A stretch of 64,000 nt of DNA from positions 1,426,001 to 1,490,000 of the forward strand of contig NZ_CP016796.1 of NCBI RefSeq assembly GCF_001895265.1. The letters run 5' to 3'. The stretch is from Francisella uliginis (GTDB lineage Bacteria > Pseudomonadota > Gammaproteobacteria > Francisellales > Francisellaceae). The notes below the pieces were generated by a model. That model did not search any database. It saw only the letters and a list, made by a program, of their open reading frames with translations, and was not told where the DNA came from. Position 1 is the first letter of the stretch, and each line of letters starts with the position of its first letter. Both the position numbers and the translations under genes were made by a program. Shown in pieces: positions 54,065 to 64,000 of the stretch.

Positions 54065-57000
54065 ATGAAAAGGAAGTTATTAAGATCTATACCATTATTA
54101 AGTGGTGCTTTATTACTCGCAGATTGCGGTAAAAATGAAAGTGTCGAAGAAACTCAAATAGTAAGCGAATGTAATGGTCTAGTCTGTAGCATCGCTATTG
54201 AGGACGTCCAACTTAGAAGATATACAAATGTCTTAGGTGCTACTAAAGATAGAGTCGTAAAAAGAGAAGCTCTAACAGGTCCTGAAGATAAAATAACTTG
54301 GGAACTAAACAATGGAGATTTAGCTACCAACAACCAATTAATGAATAAAGGCTTAATGCCTTGTATAGGAGAAGTATGTACTCTTAACTCTAACCCAACA
54401 GGATGGGTATACGACTCAGAAGGTCCTCAAGATATAAATGTCCATGGAACTATCGTAAAACCTGATGGCACTAGACTCGAGATAGATAAAAATGCCGTAG
54501 TAACTCCTAATATAGGAGAACCTATTATCACTGTAAAGAAAAATAGTGATCTAGATTATACTTTTACCGCTGATATGTCTGATACCGGAATTCCTGAAAA
54601 TGCTACTTTAACTTGGTATGTGAATGATAATGAAATCGGTTCCGGAGAAACTGTAAACTATACATTTGATAGCGCCAGTACAGAATATACTATAAAACTA
54701 GTTGTAACTGCAGAAACTATCAATGATATTACCGTTGAACAAAAAATAACCTCTGGAATGCTTGCACCTGAAATAGATACAAACTCTATCGTTATCAATG
54801 GCAAAAACGTAAGTATCTCTGTAGATAATAGCCAATCAGGTTTACCTGCAGGGACAACTTATACTTGGTCTGTCGAAGGAACCTCTGTAACTGCTCAAGG
54901 ATTATCTACAAGTTTTGACTTACCTGAATATGGTAAAGAATATACTATTAAACTTATTGCTACCCCTCCTCAAGGATCATCTTTTGAAGCTTCTACTCAA
55001 GTAACTTCAAAATACGGTACTCCAACTATAGATATTCAAAACCTATCTGGATTACAGTATAAGTTTAGTATTAACACTGATGCTACAGGAATACCTTCAA
55101 ACGCTGTCTACATAGTTAAAGTAGATGGAACTGAAATTGCAAGAGGAAGTACTTCTGAGCTTATATACAACTTCAACACACCTGGCAATCATAATGTAGA
55201 GCTTGATATTCAAGTGGCAGGAACTACCGTAGCTACTATATCAAAAAATATTGATACTACTGGACAAGAAGCTGTAGAACCTACTTTTGCTTTAAATAGT
55301 GTTAATAACAATCCTTTACACTATAAGGCTACTGTAGATACTACAGGCACTATAATAGAATCTAGCTGGGATAGAAAATGGCTTATAAATGATGAAGTTG
55401 TTAGCACTACAGATACATTAGATCATATCTTTGAACAAACTAGTACTCAATATACTATAGAATATATCGCCTCCTCTCCTGATGGCAAATATACAAGAAG
55501 TGCTAAAAAACAATTCACTACCGCTCCTGCTAAAGCTCCTAGTAGTATCTCTGAGGCTAAAGTACAAGGTAACTTAGAATATGAACTTTCCGTTGATCTA
55601 GCTAATACCGGTATTACTGATAACTGGTCTCTAGAATGGTCTAGTAATCCTAATGCTACTTTTACAGCTGCTAATCAAACTACTACTAATGTTAGCTTTG
55701 ATGATTACGATACTAGCTATAATGCAACATTCACTGCTACTCCTCCTCTAGGATCTGCAGCTAATCCTGTTTCTATAACTAAAGCTATTACTACTGGCGT
55801 TGAAGATCAACCTGATTTAACTCAAAGCTCTACTAGCCCTCTTGACTATACAATCTCTGCTGATCTAAATAATACTGGTATCGATAATACTTGGAATATA
55901 ACTTGGAAAGTAAATGATCAAGTAGTTTCAAATGATTTAAATACTCTTAACTACACTTTCCCTTTAACTGGTACTAGCTACACCGTTAGCTATACCGCTA
56001 CTAAAAATGGACAAACTAGACAAGCTAGTATAGATATCACTACTGCCAATGCTACGGCTCCTGAAAATATCTCTCAAGCTAAAGCTCAGGGTAACTTAGA
56101 ATATGATCTTTCTGTCGCTCTAACTAATACCGGTATTACTGATGATTGGACTATAGCTTGGAGCTCTACTCCTAATGCTAACTTCTCTCCTGCTGATCAA
56201 ACTAATACTAGAGCAAGCTTTGATAACTATGATACTAACTATAATGTAACTTTCACCGCTACACCTCCTGCTGGTAGTGGTCTAAGCCCTGTTAGCCTAA
56301 ATCAAACTATTACTACTGGGGTGGAAGATCAGCCTGATTTAACTCAAAGCTCTACTAGTCCTATTGACTACACAATCACCGCTGATTTAAGTAATACTGG
56401 TATTGATAATACTTGGAATATAGTTTGGAAAGTAAATGATCAAGTAGTTCCTGGTAACTTAACTACTCTTAATTATACTTTCCCTTTAACTAGCACTAGC
56501 TATACTGTTAGCTACACCGCTACTAAAGCTGATCAAACTAGACAAGCCAATATCAATATAACCACCCCAGCTGCTAGAGCTCCTGCAAATATAACTGAAG
56601 GAACTCAGATATCTGTCCGTGAATATGAACTAGCTGTTGATCTAACTAATACCGGTATTACTGATGACTGGTCTCTACAATGGTCTAGTGATCCTGATGC
56701 TACTTTTACAGCTGCTGATCAAACTAGCACTAATGTTAGCTTTGATGATTATAATACTAACTACAATGTAACATTTACTGCTACTCCTCCTCAAGGATCT
56801 ACAGCTAATCCTGTTTCTATAACTAAAGCTATTACCACTGGTGCTGCTATACAGCCTACTATCTCACATCAAACTACTGCTAATCCTCTACAGCTAAACT
56901 ATACTGCTAATATTAGCCAAACTGATATTGATGGGAGTTGGACTCAAAAGTGGTATATCGACAATATAGAGGTACCAGGTGCTACCGGTGATACCGCTAC

Positions 57001-60000
57001 TTTAGACTTCGCATTAGCTGGTACTAACTACACTGTCAAATATGTAGCTACTAAAGATGACCAAACTAGACAAGTCACTTCAAGTGTAACTACTCCTAAT
57101 GCAAAAGCTCCTGAAAATATCTCTCAAGCTAAAGCTCAAGGAAATTTAGAATATGATCTTTCTGTTGATCTAACTAATACCGGTATCACTAATGATTGGA
57201 CTATAGCTTGGAGCTCTACTCCTAATGCTAATTTCTCTCCTGCTGATCAAACCAACACTAGAGCAAGTTTTGATAACTATGATACTAACTATAATGTAAC
57301 TTTCACCGCTACACCTCCTGCTGGTAGTGGTCTAAGCCCTGTTAGCCTAAATCAAACTATTACTACTGGTGTGGAAGATCAGCCTGATTTAACTCAAAGC
57401 TCTACTAGCCCTATCGACTATACTATCACAGCTGATTTAAATAATACCGGCATTGATAATTCTTGGAATATAACTTGGAAAGTAAATGATCAAGTAGTTC
57501 CTGGTAACTTAACTACTCTTAATTATACTTTCCCTTTAACTAGCACTAGCTATAATGTTAGCTATACTGCCACTAAAGGTGATCAAACTAGACAAGCTAA
57601 TATCAATATAACTACTGCTACTGCTAGAGCTCCTGCAAACATAACTGAAGGAACTCAAACATCTCCTCGTGACTATGAATTATCTGTTGATCTAGCTAAT
57701 ACTGGTATCACTGATGATTGGTCTCTACAGTGGTCTAGTGATCCTAATGCTACTTTTACAGCTGCTGATCAAACTAGTACCAATGTTAGCTTTGATGATT
57801 ATAATACTAACTATAATGTAACATTCACTGCTACTCCTCCTCAAGGATCTACAGCTAATCCTGTTTCTATAACTAAAGTTATTACTACTGATTTTAAAAG
57901 TCAGCCTGGCTTAACTCAAAGCTCTACTAGCCCACTAGATTATACAATCTCTGCTGATTTGAATAATACCGGTATCGATAATACTTGGAACATAGTTTGG
58001 AAAGTTAATGATCAAGTAGTTTCAAATAACCTAAATACTCTTAACTACACTTTCCCTTTAACTGGTACTAGTTATAATGTTAAATATATAGCTACTAAAA
58101 ATGGACAAACTAGACAAGCCAGTATTGATATAACTACTCCTCAAGCAAAAGCTCCTGAAAATATCTCTCAAGCAATTGCTCAAGGTAACTTAGAATATGA
58201 TCTTTCTGTCGATCTAACTAATACCGGTATTACTAATGATTGGACTATAGCATGGAGCTCTACTCCTAATGCTAATTTCTCTCCTGCTGATCAAACCAAC
58301 ACTAGAGCAAGTTTTGATAACTATGATACTAACTATAATGTAACTTTCACCGCTACACCTCCTGCTGGTAGTGGTCTAAGCCCTGTTAGCCTAAATCAAA
58401 CTATTACTACTGGAGTGGAAGATCAGCCTGATTTAACTCAAAGCTCTACTAGCCCTATTGACTACACAATCACCGCTGATTTAAGTAATACTGGTATTGA
58501 TAATAATTGGAATATAGTTTGGAAAGTAAATGATCAAGTAGTTCCTGGTAACTTAACTACTCTTAATTATACTTTCCCTTTAACTAGCACTAGCTATACT
58601 GTTAGCTACACCGCTACTAAAGCTGATCAAACTAGACAAGCCAATATCAATATAACCACCCCAGCTGCTAGAGCTCCTGCAAATATAACTGAAGGAACTC
58701 AGATATCTGTCCGTGAATATGAACTAGCTGTTGATCTAACTAATACAGGTATCACTGATGACTGGTCTCTACAATGGTCTAGTGATCCTAATGCTACTTT
58801 TACAGCTGCTGATCAAACTAGTACTAACGTTAGCTTTGATAACTACAATACCAACTACAATGTAACATTTACTGCTACTCCTCCTCAAGGATCTACAGCT
58901 AATCCTGTTTCTATAACTAAAGCTATTACCACTGGTGCTGCTATACAGCCTACTATCTCATATCAAAACACTGCTAATCCTCTACAGCTAAACTATACTG
59001 CTAATATTAGCCAAACTGATATTGATGGGAGTTGGACTCAAAAGTGGTATATCGACAATGTAGAGGTCCCAGGTGCTACCGGTGATGCTGCTACTTTAGA
59101 CTTCGCATTAGCTGGTACTAACTATAACGTTAAGTATGTCGCCACTAAAGATGACCAAACTAGACAAGTTACTTCAAGTGTAACTACCCCTAACGCTACT
59201 GCTCCTACAGATATCACAGAAGGCTCTGCTATAGATGCTAGAAACTTTAACCTATCTGTTGATCTAACTAATACTGGTATTACTAATGATTGGTCTCTAC
59301 AGTGGTCTAGTAACCCTAGCGATAGCTCTTTCTCTCCTGAGAATCAAGATACTACTGTAGCTACTTTGAACTCTTACAATACTGATTATGCTGTTACTCT
59401 GACTGCTAACCCTCCTGCCGGTAGTGGTGCAAACCCTGTTAGTGTAACTCAAATTATTACTACGGGTAATGCCACCCAACCAACTTTAGGTTATACAAAT
59501 ACCGCTAGTCCTCTTGAGTATAATTATACAGCAGATCTAACTAATACTGATGTTGATGCTAGCTGGACTCAGAAATGGTATATAAATGATGTAGAGGTCC
59601 CTAGTGTTACTGGTAATACAGCTACTCTAGAGTTCCCATATACAGGCACAGTATATAATGTTAAGTATGAAGCTACTAAAGATGGACAAACTAGACAAGT
59701 AACTGAACAATTAGTTACTCAAAACGCTACCACTCCACAAATAAATGTATCTGATGCTTCTTCTGATGAAGATCTTATACATACTGTAACTGCTGATTTA
59801 TCTAATACTGGTATTACTAATGATTGGACTTTAACATGGAGCTCTGATCCAACTGCTTCATTTAATGATGCAACTGCTAATTCTACAGATGTGACTTTTG
59901 GAAACTATGACTCAACCTATACTATCACTTTAACCGCTACTCCTCCTAATGGTTCAACCGATACGACTAAAGTCTCTACTCATACTATTGCCACTGGTAG

Positions 60001-60391
60001 CCAACCGATAATTTACCCAACCTCTGCTATCTACTCGGTGCCTCCTGAAACAGGCGCAACTGCCTCAGATATCGTTAACGCATTCCAAAGTTTTGGGCTC
60101 CCTGTCGGAATCGATGCTGTAGAAGTTAAAAGTGAAGAACAATTTGAATGGCGATGCTCTCCTGGCTACGGAATGACGGAAGAGGCTAGCACTCTTTCTG
60201 TTGGTGGCTTCTCAAATACCAACAAGTCTGTCGAAGGAAAAATTCCAATACGTATAAACACAAATATTAATACCCGATACCCTGAGTATAGTTACCAAAC
60301 CAGAGCTTCTACTTCCTATGTGGTTAGCAATGCCAAGGTGTCTGGTGGAGTTTCATATAGCTGGCAAATTGGTTGTTTTGCTATAAATTAA
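54065..60391 (+). CDS. Giant putative lipoprotein of tandem Ig-like repeats
   Basis: 2108 aa. The N-terminus MKRKLLRSIPLLSGALLLAD followed by Cys21 looks like a lipoprotein signal, although Asp before the Cys is not a classic lipobox. Residues 22-150 are unique with four further Cys. Then about 21 Ig-like domains of 82-91 residues follow (four diverged, then 17 similar ones), alternating two types. One carries DLTNTGITDDW, TFTATPP and ITTG; the other carries DLNNTGIDNTW, VNDQVV and YTATK.QTRQ. The last 130 residues are unique and contain two Cys. No Cys occurs in the repeats. A surface stalk or adhesin is the best guess by architecture; no known adhesin domain was identified. GAGG ribosome site 6 bases before ATG. 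Confidence 0.9.
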   Translation: MKRKLLRSIPLLSGALLLADCGKNESVEETQIVSECNGLVCSIAIEDVQLRRYTNVLGATKDRVVKREALTGPEDKITWELNNGDLATNNQLMNKGLMPCIGEVCTLNSNPTGWVYDSEGPQDINVHGTIVKPDGTRLEIDKNAVVTPNIGEPIITVKKNSDLDYTFTADMSDTGIPENATLTWYVNDNEIGSGETVNYTFDSASTEYTIKLVVTAETINDITVEQKITSGMLAPEIDTNSIVINGKNVSISVDNSQSGLPAGTTYTWSVEGTSVTAQGLSTSFDLPEYGKEYTIKLIATPPQGSSFEASTQVTSKYGTPTIDIQNLSGLQYKFSINTDATGIPSNAVYIVKVDGTEIARGSTSELIYNFNTPGNHNVELDIQVAGTTVATISKNIDTTGQEAVEPTFALNSVNNNPLHYKATVDTTGTIIESSWDRKWLINDEVVSTTDTLDHIFEQTSTQYTIEYIASSPDGKYTRSAKKQFTTAPAKAPSSISEAKVQGNLEYELSVDLANTGITDNWSLEWSSNPNATFTAANQTTTNVSFDDYDTSYNATFTATPPLGSAANPVSITKAITTGVEDQPDLTQSSTSPLDYTISADLNNTGIDNTWNITWKVNDQVVSNDLNTLNYTFPLTGTSYTVSYTATKNGQTRQASIDITTANATAPENISQAKAQGNLEYDLSVALTNTGITDDWTIAWSSTPNANFSPADQTNTRASFDNYDTNYNVTFTATPPAGSGLSPVSLNQTITTGVEDQPDLTQSSTSPIDYTITADLSNTGIDNTWNIVWKVNDQVVPGNLTTLNYTFPLTSTSYTVSYTATKADQTRQANINITTPAARAPANITEGTQISVREYELAVDLTNTGITDDWSLQWSSDPDATFTAADQTSTNVSFDDYNTNYNVTFTATPPQGSTANPVSITKAITTGAAIQPTISHQTTANPLQLNYTANISQTDIDGSWTQKWYIDNIEVPGATGDTATLDFALAGTNYTVKYVATKDDQTRQVTSSVTTPNAKAPENISQAKAQGNLEYDLSVDLTNTGITNDWTIAWSSTPNANFSPADQTNTRASFDNYDTNYNVTFTATPPAGSGLSPVSLNQTITTGVEDQPDLTQSSTSPIDYTITADLNNTGIDNSWNITWKVNDQVVPGNLTTLNYTFPLTSTSYNVSYTATKGDQTRQANINITTATARAPANITEGTQTSPRDYELSVDLANTGITDDWSLQWSSDPNATFTAADQTSTNVSFDDYNTNYNVTFTATPPQGSTANPVSITKVITTDFKSQPGLTQSSTSPLDYTISADLNNTGIDNTWNIVWKVNDQVVSNNLNTLNYTFPLTGTSYNVKYIATKNGQTRQASIDITTPQAKAPENISQAIAQGNLEYDLSVDLTNTGITNDWTIAWSSTPNANFSPADQTNTRASFDNYDTNYNVTFTATPPAGSGLSPVSLNQTITTGVEDQPDLTQSSTSPIDYTITADLSNTGIDNNWNIVWKVNDQVVPGNLTTLNYTFPLTSTSYTVSYTATKADQTRQANINITTPAARAPANITEGTQISVREYELAVDLTNTGITDDWSLQWSSDPNATFTAADQTSTNVSFDNYNTNYNVTFTATPPQGSTANPVSITKAITTGAAIQPTISYQNTANPLQLNYTANISQTDIDGSWTQKWYIDNVEVPGATGDAATLDFALAGTNYNVKYVATKDDQTRQVTSSVTTPNATAPTDITEGSAIDARNFNLSVDLTNTGITNDWSLQWSSNPSDSSFSPENQDTTVATLNSYNTDYAVTLTANPPAGSGANPVSVTQIITTGNATQPTLGYTNTASPLEYNYTADLTNTDVDASWTQKWYINDVEVPSVTGNTATLEFPYTGTVYNVKYEATKDGQTRQVTEQLVTQNATTPQINVSDASSDEDLIHTVTADLSNTGITNDWTLTWSSDPTASFNDATANSTDVTFGNYDSTYTITLTATPPNGSTDTTKVSTHTIATGSQPIIYPTSAIYSVPPETGATASDIVNAFQSFGLPVGIDAVEVKSEEQFEWRCSPGYGMTEEASTLSVGGFSNTNKSVEGKIPIRINTNINTRYPEYSYQTRASTSYVVSNAKVSGGVSYSWQIGCFAIN
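55535..60002 (+). repeat. Higher-order coding repeat array (4-domain, ~1.05-kb period)
   Basis: The unit starting GCTCCTGAAAATATCTCTCA begins at 56057, 57107 and 58151, with related starts at 55535 and 59201. Intervals are 1050, 1044 and 1050 bases between the last four (350, 348 and 350 codons) and 522 for the first. The blocks at 56057-57106 and 58151-59200 are nearly identical, while the middle block swaps its fourth domain for another type. Confidence 0.92.
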
Positions 60392-60711
60392 ACATAAATT
60401 TATTTAATTTCTGAATCTACAAAACACTTATTAATGGGCTAGTAGTATTTAAAATAATAAATCTGTAGAACTATACTTTTGATAATCTTTAATTCTATAT
60501 ATTTATTAACCTTAGAAATTTGTTTAATTGAGCATAAATTTCCATATAAGCATTTTCATGCACAAATGCCACACACTAGCGAGTCAGATTTGTGCTTAAA
60601 ACATAAAAACTAATCAAATAAAATATATCCTCATAACATTATGTTAGAAAATATTCCTCTATTTATGTATTTAAAAATTACAGAATATCAAACTACACAA
60701 ATTAATAAAAA
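60392..60711. other. Intergenic region between the giant repeat gene and lptD
   Basis: These 320 bases hold no gene that I can support. They are AT-rich and contain the second hairpin element at 60560-60595. No rho-independent terminator with a clear U-run was found. Confidence 0.65.
60560..60595 (+). repeat. 36-nt hairpin element, copy 2
   Basis: GCACAAAT and ATTTGTGC form a perfect 8-bp stem around a 20-nt loop (GCCACACACTAGCGAGTCAG) sharing 14 of 20 bases with copy 1. The fourth pair is C-G here and T-A in copy 1, a compensatory change. CTTA follows in both. Confidence 0.65.
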
Positions 60712-63327
60712 ATGAAATTGACTTATCTGAAAATCAAGCCAATTTATGCTTTTATCATATTCTTACTATCTACTTCAGATATGTATTCCGCTCGAATAAT
60801 GAATAATAATCCTGAGAAAGAAGAATGGAGTTGCAAAGCAGTAAATGGGGAATGGTCATGCAAACGTGCAAAAAAACCAAAAAATGTCTTTGATAAAAAG
60901 CTAAAATCATCTCAGAAACAAAAAGCCCTAGCTAATGACCTTGGTTGGGTTGATAAGCCCTCTTATTTAGTTGGTGGATATTATAATAATGATCATCAAT
61001 TTACCAAAGCATTGTGCGAATCAAAGAGAACAGATATTAACTACACAAAAGCTGAATATGAGACCGATGGCACATTAGTTGCTTCAGGTAATGTTGAGGT
61101 ATTACAATGTGATCAAGAGCTTTATGGAAATAATGCAATAGTTAGTTTTAATGATGATAAAAACTCTATAAAATCTTTTGTTATGCTAGGTGATGTGATA
61201 GCAAAACAACCATCAACGGGTATTGTACTACGTACAGAAGCTTTAGACTTAGATATGAATAATGAAACTCTTAGTGCTGGTCAATCTTATTTCAGAATGC
61301 CTAAACAAACTCCCGATACACGTATTTATAACAGAAACAATTTTAGTGGCTATTTAAGAGGTTATACTGAATCTTTTAAAAAAGATAAAGATGATAACCT
61401 AATGTTTTCAAATGGCTATATAACTACTGGTGATCCATATGATGAGGCTTGGAAAATAACTACTCAGAATATGATTATAGATACTAAGAAAGAAATGGCT
61501 TATATTAAAAATGGTTTCTTTGAAATTCAAAACACTCCTGTGATGTATATACCATACTTTTCTTACCCTATTAGTGATAAAAGAAAATCAGGATTTCTAA
61601 CTCCTGATTTCTTTCAGAATGAAAATTCTGGATTTGGTGTAGCAATACCCTATTATTTCAACCTTGCTCCAAATTATGATTTACTTTTAAACTCTGTACT
61701 TTGGTCAGAAAGAGGGATAATGGAGAATGCCACTTTTAGATACATGTCAGAATATACAAAAAATCAGTTTGAAGGATCTATAGTACCTTATGACTTCAAA
61801 TCTGGAGGAATGAGAGGGGCTTTTACCCTGTCAAGCCAAGCTGATTTCAAAAATGGTATAACAACAAACTTTCGATACGACTATGTAAGTGATTCACAAT
61901 ATTATAATGACTTCTCAGCTGGTAATATTAATCTTGTCACAAAAACATTACTTGATAGAGAATTTGATATTAACTATAGTAATAACTATATTGATTCAAG
62001 TTTAACAGTCCTAGATTATGGTATAGTAAATGAACAAATTGATTTAGCTAATATACCATATGCAAAATTACCTGAATTTAAATTTAATATCACATCCGAA
62101 GGTTATACTCCAGAGTATTTAACAATAAGCATGGACAGCCTCAATACATACTTTTATAAGGCTCCACATGAGATCAGACCCTCAGCAGGTTCAGAAGTAG
62201 GAACAAATATTTCAGCTTTTAGATCATATGAAGCACCTAAAATAAAAGCTATCCTTGATAATAGCTGGGGATACTTAAATCCTTCTCTAGAGGTTCCTAT
62301 TCGTTACTATCAGTTAGATAATAAGCCTACAGATACAATTAAGTTTAAGCAAAATTCAGTAACTAGCGTCTTACCTATATTTAACATTGATGCTGGAGCT
62401 TATTTTGATCGTAATTACACAACTAGTGATGGCTCCTCATACACTCAAACTCTTCATCCAAGATTGTTCTATACATATATACCATATCAAGATCAAACAA
62501 ATATACCTCTATTTGATACATCCTTACAAAATGAACAGTATGAACAAATGTTTCAAGTAAACCGTTTTACAGGTTATGATAGAATCAACAATGCTAACCA
62601 ACTTACATATGCTTTAGAAGCCTCAACAACTAATGATGAAGATGGTTCTACACTTGCATCAGCAAAGATAGGTCAGATGGCATATTTTGCTAATAGAAAA
62701 GTAACATTATGTCAAGGTGACTCAAAATGTAACAACAAAGAAATGATGGATACATTTGCTAAGGATGCTTTTTCGCCTATTATGTCTTCATTTGAATATC
62801 AGATAGTCAAAGAGATTTATATATCTGCTCAGATAAACTATAGACCAACTCGTAATAATTTTGACTATCAAGTTTATCAAATCTCATACAAAGATGAAAA
62901 TGAAAATATTTTTAATGTTTCTTATAATAATATTGCTAATAACTGGGATGCCCTAACTCAAGAACAAATAAATAATGGTGTAAAGCCCAAGCCTCAACAA
63001 ACAATAACGTTGTCAACAATGTTAAATATAACAGATCACTGGGGTATAGCGGCGTTGTGGAATTATAACTTTGAACAAAAGAAAATATCTAACTTTTTTG
63101 CTGGACTCCAATACAATGCTAAATCTTGGGCTACTAGAATTGTGTGGCAAGGCACTGCTTATACAAACAATGATCCTAATAATCCAGATATATTAGGTAG
63201 CTTAACAAATACCTATTTATTAGAATTCGAACTAAAAGGCCTTAGTAATATTGGCAATTCTGAAGGATTACATACTCAATTAGGTCAAATAGCTGGTTAT
63301 GAACGTGGTATGTGGGGAGGCGTATAA
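60712..63327 (+). CDS. lptD: LPS-assembly protein LptD
   Basis: 871 aa. N-terminal signal-like helix (residues about 8-25), a Trp/Cys-containing linker ([20 protein letters not shown]), an OstA/LptA-like beta-jellyroll (about 115-230, with [20 protein letters not shown]) and a large beta-barrel. Conserved LptD parts include [25 protein letters not shown] and the later barrel strands. With LptE it inserts LPS into the outer membrane; the inner-membrane partners LptF and LptG are encoded at 47841-49994. Cys residues at both the N-terminus and in the barrel fit its disulfide-dependent maturation. No clear Shine-Dalgarno precedes the ATG. Confidence 0.93.
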   Translation: MKLTYLKIKPIYAFIIFLLSTSDMYSARIMNNNPEKEEWSCKAVNGEWSCKRAKKPKNVFDKKLKSSQKQKALANDLGWVDKPSYLVGGYYNNDHQFTKALCESKRTDINYTKAEYETDGTLVASGNVEVLQCDQELYGNNAIVSFNDDKNSIKSFVMLGDVIAKQPSTGIVLRTEALDLDMNNETLSAGQSYFRMPKQTPDTRIYNRNNFSGYLRGYTESFKKDKDDNLMFSNGYITTGDPYDEAWKITTQNMIIDTKKEMAYIKNGFFEIQNTPVMYIPYFSYPISDKRKSGFLTPDFFQNENSGFGVAIPYYFNLAPNYDLLLNSVLWSERGIMENATFRYMSEYTKNQFEGSIVPYDFKSGGMRGAFTLSSQADFKNGITTNFRYDYVSDSQYYNDFSAGNINLVTKTLLDREFDINYSNNYIDSSLTVLDYGIVNEQIDLANIPYAKLPEFKFNITSEGYTPEYLTISMDSLNTYFYKAPHEIRPSAGSEVGTNISAFRSYEAPKIKAILDNSWGYLNPSLEVPIRYYQLDNKPTDTIKFKQNSVTSVLPIFNIDAGAYFDRNYTTSDGSSYTQTLHPRLFYTYIPYQDQTNIPLFDTSLQNEQYEQMFQVNRFTGYDRINNANQLTYALEASTTNDEDGSTLASAKIGQMAYFANRKVTLCQGDSKCNNKEMMDTFAKDAFSPIMSSFEYQIVKEIYISAQINYRPTRNNFDYQVYQISYKDENENIFNVSYNNIANNWDALTQEQINNGVKPKPQQTITLSTMLNITDHWGIAALWNYNFEQKKISNFFAGLQYNAKSWATRIVWQGTAYTNNDPNNPDILGSLTNTYLLEFELKGLSNIGNSEGLHTQLGQIAGYERGMWGGV

Positions 63328-63578
63328 AATAATTTTATACTAAATTTATTAACCTATTTTCCAAAAAATATTTGTTCTAAAAAAAAGAGCAATCATAATC
63401 ATTCTTAAATTTATAAATCCTTATAACGAATATTAACCAAAAAAAAACAAAGATAAGAAATCCGTGATGCTATAAGTTAGCTTACCAAATAGGTTATAAA
63501 ACTATATAAATAGTTAAATATTACCAAGTTGTTTACACATTTTGTTTAAAATATTCAATTGCATAAAAATAAACCGAA

Positions 63579-64000
63579 TTATTTTTCAAAAAAACTATCG
63601 TAAAGTTTAATCCACAAGTCTCTATTTTCAAGAATCTTTGCTAAATAAAAAGCAATAACATTAGCTAGCACGAATAATACCATAAATAATATAATAAAAT
63701 TCAATGTATTATATTGATTAAGATAAGAAGACAATACTCCAAAAGCAAAGTTTAATAAAATAAAATGACTAGCATACAAGGTATAGCTATACTTTTTCCC
63801 TAAAACGCTTATAAAAATCAGGTATTTCGGAAGTTTTATAAATTGCAACCAATACACGAATAGTAACATAGGAAAACTATATGCTAAAGTCATAAAAATT
63901 GAAAAAGAAGGACAACTATCATCTATCAAACCAGGATATGGATTATATACCAATGGAATATCACATATATAATGTAAAAATAATATAATATTAATAATTA
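63579..64000 (-). CDS. Acyltransferase 3 (OafA/YrhL-like) family membrane protein, C-terminal part
   Basis: The minus-strand frame is open to the window edge, so the start is missing. About 139 residues are visible, with four hydrophobic helices and the late conserved stretch ISVLGKKYSYTLYASHFILL, typical of the last helices of acyltransferase-3 proteins. The family acetylates or acylates sugars of LPS, capsule or peptidoglycan. The catalytic N-terminal His is outside the window. The TTG at 63953 is only an internal codon. Confidence 0.75.
   Translation of the reverse strand, partial: IINIILFLHYICDIPLVYNPYPGLIDDSCPSFSIFMTLAYSFPMLLFVYWLQFIKLPKYLIFISVLGKKYSYTLYASHFILLNFAFGVLSSYLNQYNTLNFIILFMVLFVLANVIAFYLAKILENRDLWIKLYDSFFEK

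Noticed and set aside
59297-59479. Minus-strand frame inside the giant repeat gene
   Set aside because: Antisense shadow of a repetitive coding sequence, without a ribosome site or family match.
54065-60391. CRISPR array
   Set aside because: The repeats are long, coding, and vary in frame-preserving ways; there are no short direct repeats with unique spacers anywhere in the window.

Overview
The window is a low-GC, densely coded gammaproteobacterial segment that reads as Francisella. The evidence is the capBCA (PgsBCA-like) set, the cyanophycinase and isoaspartyl-peptidase genes, a polysaccharide locus placed next to rpe and galE much as in the Francisella capsule-like-complex region, and very AT-rich spacers. 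The polysaccharide genes and the abundance of GTCATTCC-type palindromes fit an environmental or fish-associated lineage better than F. tularensis. That species-level view is inference.

Layout. 1-2714: capA (truncated by the window edge), capC and capB on the minus strand. 2799-4043: an MFS transporter. 4149-4593: five tRNA genes (Phe, Pro, Arg, His, Leu) behind a recognisable promoter. 4640-6404: isoaspartyl peptidase and cyanophycinase. 6603-8604: a PfkB kinase and a HAD nucleotidase around a palindrome-rich gap. 8670-24996: a minus-strand surface-polysaccharide cluster with a Wzx-like flippase, several glycosyltransferases, a CDP-glycerol-type phosphotransferase, a set matching WbpA/B/E/D/I (route to a UDP-2,3-diacetamido uronic acid), GalE, a WcaJ/WbaP-type initiating transferase, and rpe. 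No Wzy polymerase was recognised. A four-helix-bundle (S23/IVP) gene and purine-rich micro-repeats sit inside the cluster. 25128-26093: kdsD.

26383-29789 is the most interesting operon. A secreted metallo-beta-lactamase-fold protein, a Cys-rich EGKC-type precursor peptide, an MNIO/DUF692 enzyme, a DUF2063 partner and a DoxX protein form a bufferin/oxazolin-type RiPP system. 29929-38475 holds fabI, a LOG protein, methyltransferases, an unusually long coiled-coil pilin, gloA, a YhhQ-type queuosine-precursor transporter behind a convincing preQ1-I riboswitch, TauE, a Cof phosphatase and queA. 38462-42649 has small unknown genes and two ubiquinone hydroxylase genes, with a GIY-YIG gene bounded by perfect 28-bp inverted repeats between them; the hydroxylases carry in-frame repeat insertions. 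42840-53743 is housekeeping: guaB, a POT transporter, pepA, lptF-lptG, an M16 peptidase pair, rsmD and a TRIC/YadS channel.

54065-60391 encodes a 2108-residue putative lipoprotein made of roughly 21 Ig-like domains, many nearly identical at DNA level and arranged in a 4-domain, ~1.05-kb higher-order repeat. It is flanked by two copies of a 36-nt hairpin element with a covarying stem. The window ends with lptD and the C-terminal part of an acyltransferase-3 gene.
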